Assembly (NCBI GenBank): GCA_015039365.1
Contig: WION01000734.1
Coordinates: 1 to 22,275, forward strand
Direction: 5' to 3'
Source of the DNA: Amanita rubescens
Taxonomy: Eukaryota > Basidiomycota > Agaricomycetes > Agaricales > Amanitaceae
DNA: 22,275 bases
The notes under the pieces were generated by a model. The model was not told where the DNA came from. It saw nothing but the letters and a program-made list of their open reading frames with translations, and did not search any database. This document shows positions 18,999 to 22,275 of this stretch, piece after piece (the first letter of the stretch is position 1; each line of letters opens with the position of its first letter). Both the position numbers and the translations under genes were made by a program.

Positions 18999-21192
18999 AT
19001 GATGTCTTTATACCCTCGTGACATTCCAGCTTTGCCTGCACCCGTGGCCCATAACGTTACTCATCTGCAAGACGAATTAAGTTGGAATAATGACCGTATT
19101 TCGGTCGTTACGCGTTATGGACCAGTTATCGGTGGGCGAACTTGCAATGGCGTCGCAGTGTTTCTAGGTATGACTCTTTCGATGTACTTGTTTGCGGGAT
19201 TATGACAAGGAGCATCAACAGAGATACCCTATGCTCTTCCTCCCAAGCGGTTTATGGACCCCGAACCTTTGCCTCTAGATCATCGATACGAAGAGAAAGA
19301 ATATATCAAGGAAACGTCATGTAAGATCGAATTGATTTTGGTAGTCTGATCAGTGTGATAACCGTTTCCCGTAGATGCCGCTCAGCCAAATTTTGATGGT
19401 CAAGCAGCAAGTACGTTGAGCTTATCTAAGTAGATTGCGATGTCTGATCAGGCTATATAGTAGACGTGCCTTACGAGCACAGGGTTGGGCTTGGACAACC
19501 CACTGAGAATCCGTAAGTCGCGAAAAAACGAACATCCGGCGACTTGGCTGATTTCATTTCTTCAAGTTTATTCCTCAACATCTTCATTCCGCCATCTTTT
19601 CCCTACTCAACAAAAGTTCCCTGTGAAAGTCCACTTCCATGAAGGGTAAGCTGTCATCCCATCGTCATATGAGGTTATCGTAATATGTGATGCAATCAGC
19701 TTCCTTCAGTTTGGTTCTCCGCACGCTCCGTCCGCTCAAGCGCAGTATGTCTGTGCTGAAATGTCTGAAGTATGGGTTAGCATCGGTTACCGACTCTCCG
19801 CATTCGGATTCCTCGCATCTCACAAGCCAAATTTGAGCGGAAATTATGGATTCAAAGACCAATGGCTGGCGTTGCAATGGATCAAGTCAAACATTGAATC
19901 TTTCGGAGGTACGTTTTCCTCTCGCGGTTCAATAGACGTGGATGTAAGTTTTATCACCACAGGGGATCCTAAAAACATCCAACTCCAAGGCCATTCAATA
20001 GGTGAGAACTTCGAACGTCGCCTTTTTCCCCTCTAATGATTTCGCAATTCAGGCTCTCTTTGCGATCTGAGTTCACATTCGATCCATCAACAATTGCATA
20101 AAGTGTCCTTCCTACCTGAAGGGGAATGTGCGCCATTCCAATCGGCCATCCTCCAATCTAATGCCATAACTGTGCGTGTATCTGTTTCGCGGTTGTTTCA
20201 CCGTTAATCGAATGATCAGGTCAGATCCAAAGGATGCTTTGGAACTGCAACCGCAATTCGACGCATTATGCAGGGCGTTGAAATTAAACCCATATTCGCC
20301 AAATATTCTAGATACCTTGAGAGATCCCGTTAAAGTCCCCTGGACGGCGATCGCGAAAGTGATCGAATCGGACGTATTGGGGATCGAACATGGGATCTTT
20401 CGAGCGTGCCAATCAGATGATTGGGTACCTGCACAATGGGGGCTCATGGACAGGCAAAAATCTGCAAAATTTGCTCGTGGTTTACGTGAGCGCGGAGTTC
20501 AGAACATCGTGGTCGGCGAAGTATCGGACGAATGGTATATCTATTCGGTTTCATACCCGATGTCCTCCCCGCAAGATTGCCGTGGACATTTGACGAGACA
20601 GTTCCCCTTTCGGATCGTCCGTAACCTCATGTCATGTTTCAAGGAGTTCTCCGAAGATGAGGACCTGGACGTGGCGAAAGCAGTCCTTGGCCAGGCTTTG
20701 AGCTGTGCACTGACCCATTTTCCAATTCGGTTATTACACAGAGACCTGTTGGAAGCAGACTTTCCGGTCATCAGATATCGAATTGAGTGGACTCCAGAGC
20801 AACTCTGCCCGAATGGTAAGTTTTGATAATATCATTCATTCAAAGCTCGAGCTTTTCGATGGACATGTGTAGGCTACGTGACGCATGGCACGGACAAAGC
20901 CATCTGGTCACTGCTAGCTCCGCTTATGACACCGGACCAGGTTGATGTCTCCCGGAGATGGTTGAAAGCGGTGCGGGACGAAACTGAAGCGTTGAAGGCG
21001 CCGCCGGAGCCCAAGCTTAAACGGGGTTCTAGCGCTGTGCTGAAGTTGACGAAGGATAGGAGAATCGAATGGTCTGAAGACGAGGAGAATTATGAGGGCG
21101 TGATGAAGACGTATGAATACAGTGGAGCGAAACGTGGTGCCTACGTTTTGAATTTTCCTGGCTCGTATAGTGTAACGTCGCAGCGGCCTTGA
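18999..21192 (+). CDS. Type-B carboxylesterase, copy 2 (tandem duplicate, possibly fused to copy 1)
   Basis: Exons: 18999-19167 (this exon starts upstream in copy 1 at 18775), 19222-19320, 19375-19410, 19464-19512, 19567-19645, 19700-19908, 19963-20001, 20053-20171, 20220-20815, 20873-21192. Intron positions and phases match copy 1 one for one. The nucleophile elbow reads GHSIG (Ser 225, codon 19995-19997); HEGF replaces the oxyanion HGGF as in copy 1; a THGTDKAIW segment and an LKLTKDRRIEW tail follow. An extra T in 19597-19600 shifts the frame. A second +1 near 20168 is inferred unless splicing uses the GTGTAT donor at 20176. Corrected, the part from ATG 18999 is 570 residues plus stop. It may start at ATG 18999 or 19002, inside the last exon of copy 1, or be the second half of one protein of about 1,100 residues. 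Confidence 0.82.
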
Positions 21193-21317
21193 TGTTGGTG
21201 CTGCTACCTAGCGATGTATATATCATTAGCATCTTGCGTATTACTGTCTGCGGCTTCATATGCATCGAAGCAACTCCGAAAACAATACCGGTTGGTGATT
21301 TCGGTGTTGCGTGAGAA

Positions 21318-21325
21318 TATATAAG
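21318..21325 (+). promoter_or_regulatory. TATA-like box
   Basis: TATATAAG is followed by GTCAGCGGGGCAG, a context resembling a fungal core promoter. The next ATG (21419) opens only a 43-codon frame of no known kind, so the transcript it might serve is unclear. Confidence 0.25.
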
Positions 21326-21820
21326 TCAGCGGGGCAGTCGCGCGTCGAAACTTGACATCATAATACCAGCTCCAAAAACACTTTTCGATACTCCTTATGT
21401 AGGTGAGAGTAAACAACTATGAAGCTTTACCGAGCCTTTCCAGCAGCGGTCTCCTGCAAGCATTCCGCCACCGAGTCATCCGCTCACTGCTGCGACTCAC
21501 CGGCATTGGGTCACACTCCATTTTTTATGATGGCACTCGGCTTCTTGTGATTTGGATGGCCTCATCAAAGAGTGACCGAGCCTACAGTTCTTCAGCCTTT
21601 CTCAGTATGATGAATGCTCAAGCTCAAGCAGCGAAGCCTCAGGAACGCGCTGCGTGCTGCGTAGCATTGTCACTTGCAATTGGAATCAGCAGCCACACCT
21701 GCCCCTCGCCAGACTCGCATCGATGTCTGACCAGAAAGACGCATTCATTCCGCGATTTTCGGTACGCGTTCAGTATGCCGCTGTAGCACTGGTCCGAACG
21801 TGGTTTCTTTTGCTGGGGAT

Positions 21821-21826
21821 TATAAA
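21821..21826 (+). promoter_or_regulatory. TATA box, candidate promoter of the right-edge gene
   Basis: TATAAA is followed by a pyrimidine-rich stretch (TCTATCCTTCTCC, then TTACTCTTCTCTCTTC), a common layout around fungal transcription starts. It lies 224 bp before the ATG at 22050. Confidence 0.35.
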
Positions 21827-22049
21827 GCTCGATTCTATCCTTCTCCACGACAGTTACTCTTCTCTCTTCTAATGATGAGCCTGGGCTTACACATATTTCA
21901 GCAGTAGCTGTCTTAACAGTAACTGTAACAAATACGACGCTCGTCGCTCGCCGCCTACTTTTGTCGGAAACCCTCTTAATGCCTGTCTGTCTTAGGGATC
22001 CGACCCAAACAACACCTTACCCTTTTCTTGAACCAACCGCTTGCTCCTA

Positions 22050-22275
22050 ATGGTCAAAATGTCATTAGGGGAAGACTTGTGAGTATATCAGGTTTTTATA
22101 AGCATTCATAAAGCTCAAGCACGTACTACAGCAACAGATTCGCTACGCTTCCGGGTCAAGGAAAATTTGATGATGGTGGACGCCGCAAATTGTCCAGCGC
22201 AATTTACGTCATTCTCAAAGAGTTCGTCCATAGGTATGGCACGCGATTTCGGTCTCTCCTCGTTAAACTGAATAA
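22050..22275 (+). CDS. Start of an unknown gene, cut by the window end
   Basis: ATG at 22050 opens a short first exon (22050-22078, MVKMSLGEDF). A 53-nt intron with a perfect GTGAGT donor and a CTACAG acceptor (22079-22131) joins it in frame to an exon reading FATLPGQGKFDDGGRRKL and then an aliphatic stretch (SSAIYVILKEFV), open to the last base. A second acceptor six bases on (CAACAG) would remove two residues. A further donor at 22234 (GTATGG) is possible. No family was recognised from about 54 residues. Confidence 0.45.

Larger units (their letters stand above)
21193..22049. other. Intergenic stretch with two TATA-like boxes, no convincing gene
   Basis: The longest plus-strand frame (21403-21786) opens on GTG and has an uneven, low-complexity translation, so it was not accepted. 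CpG content is ordinary. The two TATA-like sites listed separately suggest at least one plus-strand promoter here. Confidence 0.4.

Noticed and set aside
21403..21786. Plus-strand frame of 127 codons and a 43-codon frame from ATG 21419
   Set aside because: The long frame opens on GTG, neither has domain-like content, and no splice sites extend them convincingly.
1..22275. CRISPR arrays, operons or bacterial signals
   Set aside because: Introns, TATA boxes and gene families are fungal; the tandem repeats found have no spacer pattern like a CRISPR array.

Overview
The window looks like nuclear DNA of a mushroom-forming basidiomycete (Agaricomycetes). The reasons are many short GT-AG introns (mostly 46-67 nt), an F-box protein of the large agaric type, a fungal Rgp1 protein, a basidiomycete-type carboxylesterase, and blocks that have lost nearly all CpG, as methylated repeats do in these fungi. 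No rRNA, tRNA or CRISPR array was seen. All family names come from reading the translations; no database search was possible.

Layout. 1-1005: 3' part of a mitochondrial glutamyl-tRNA synthetase gene (+). 1368-1644: a doubtful minus-strand tail exon. 1825-3175: an F-box gene (+) whose 3' two thirds lies in CpG-poor DNA. About 2300-6205: a CpG-depleted block holding a broken zinc-finger gene (minus, 6161-4893) with four in-frame stops. 6206-6706: a solo-LTR-like insertion with normal CpG content. 6720-7883: an AT-rich, almost CpG-free desert.

7884-14767 is a compact housekeeping-type block. RGP1 (minus) and an unknown protein with a possible long-insert C2H2 finger (minus) are separated by only 36 bp. 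An MFS transporter (+) runs divergently from the unknown gene. 15059-15368 is a weak small-gene candidate. 15589-16359 (minus) encodes a secreted, eight-cysteine, Ser/Thr-rich, probably GPI-anchored protein. A promoter-proximal tandem repeat (16680-16800) precedes two tandem type-B carboxylesterase copies (16877-21192). The copies share intron positions and are joined by an open reading frame with no stop between them. The right edge holds the start of an unknown gene.

Two things stand out. First, every frame break in the genes that can be reconstructed (GluRS, MFS, GPI protein, both esterases; seven to nine breaks) is of the same +1 sense, while RGP1, the unknown gene and the F-box gene are clean. 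This points to insertion-biased sequence error unless reads show otherwise. Second, the two esterase copies may encode one double-domain protein.
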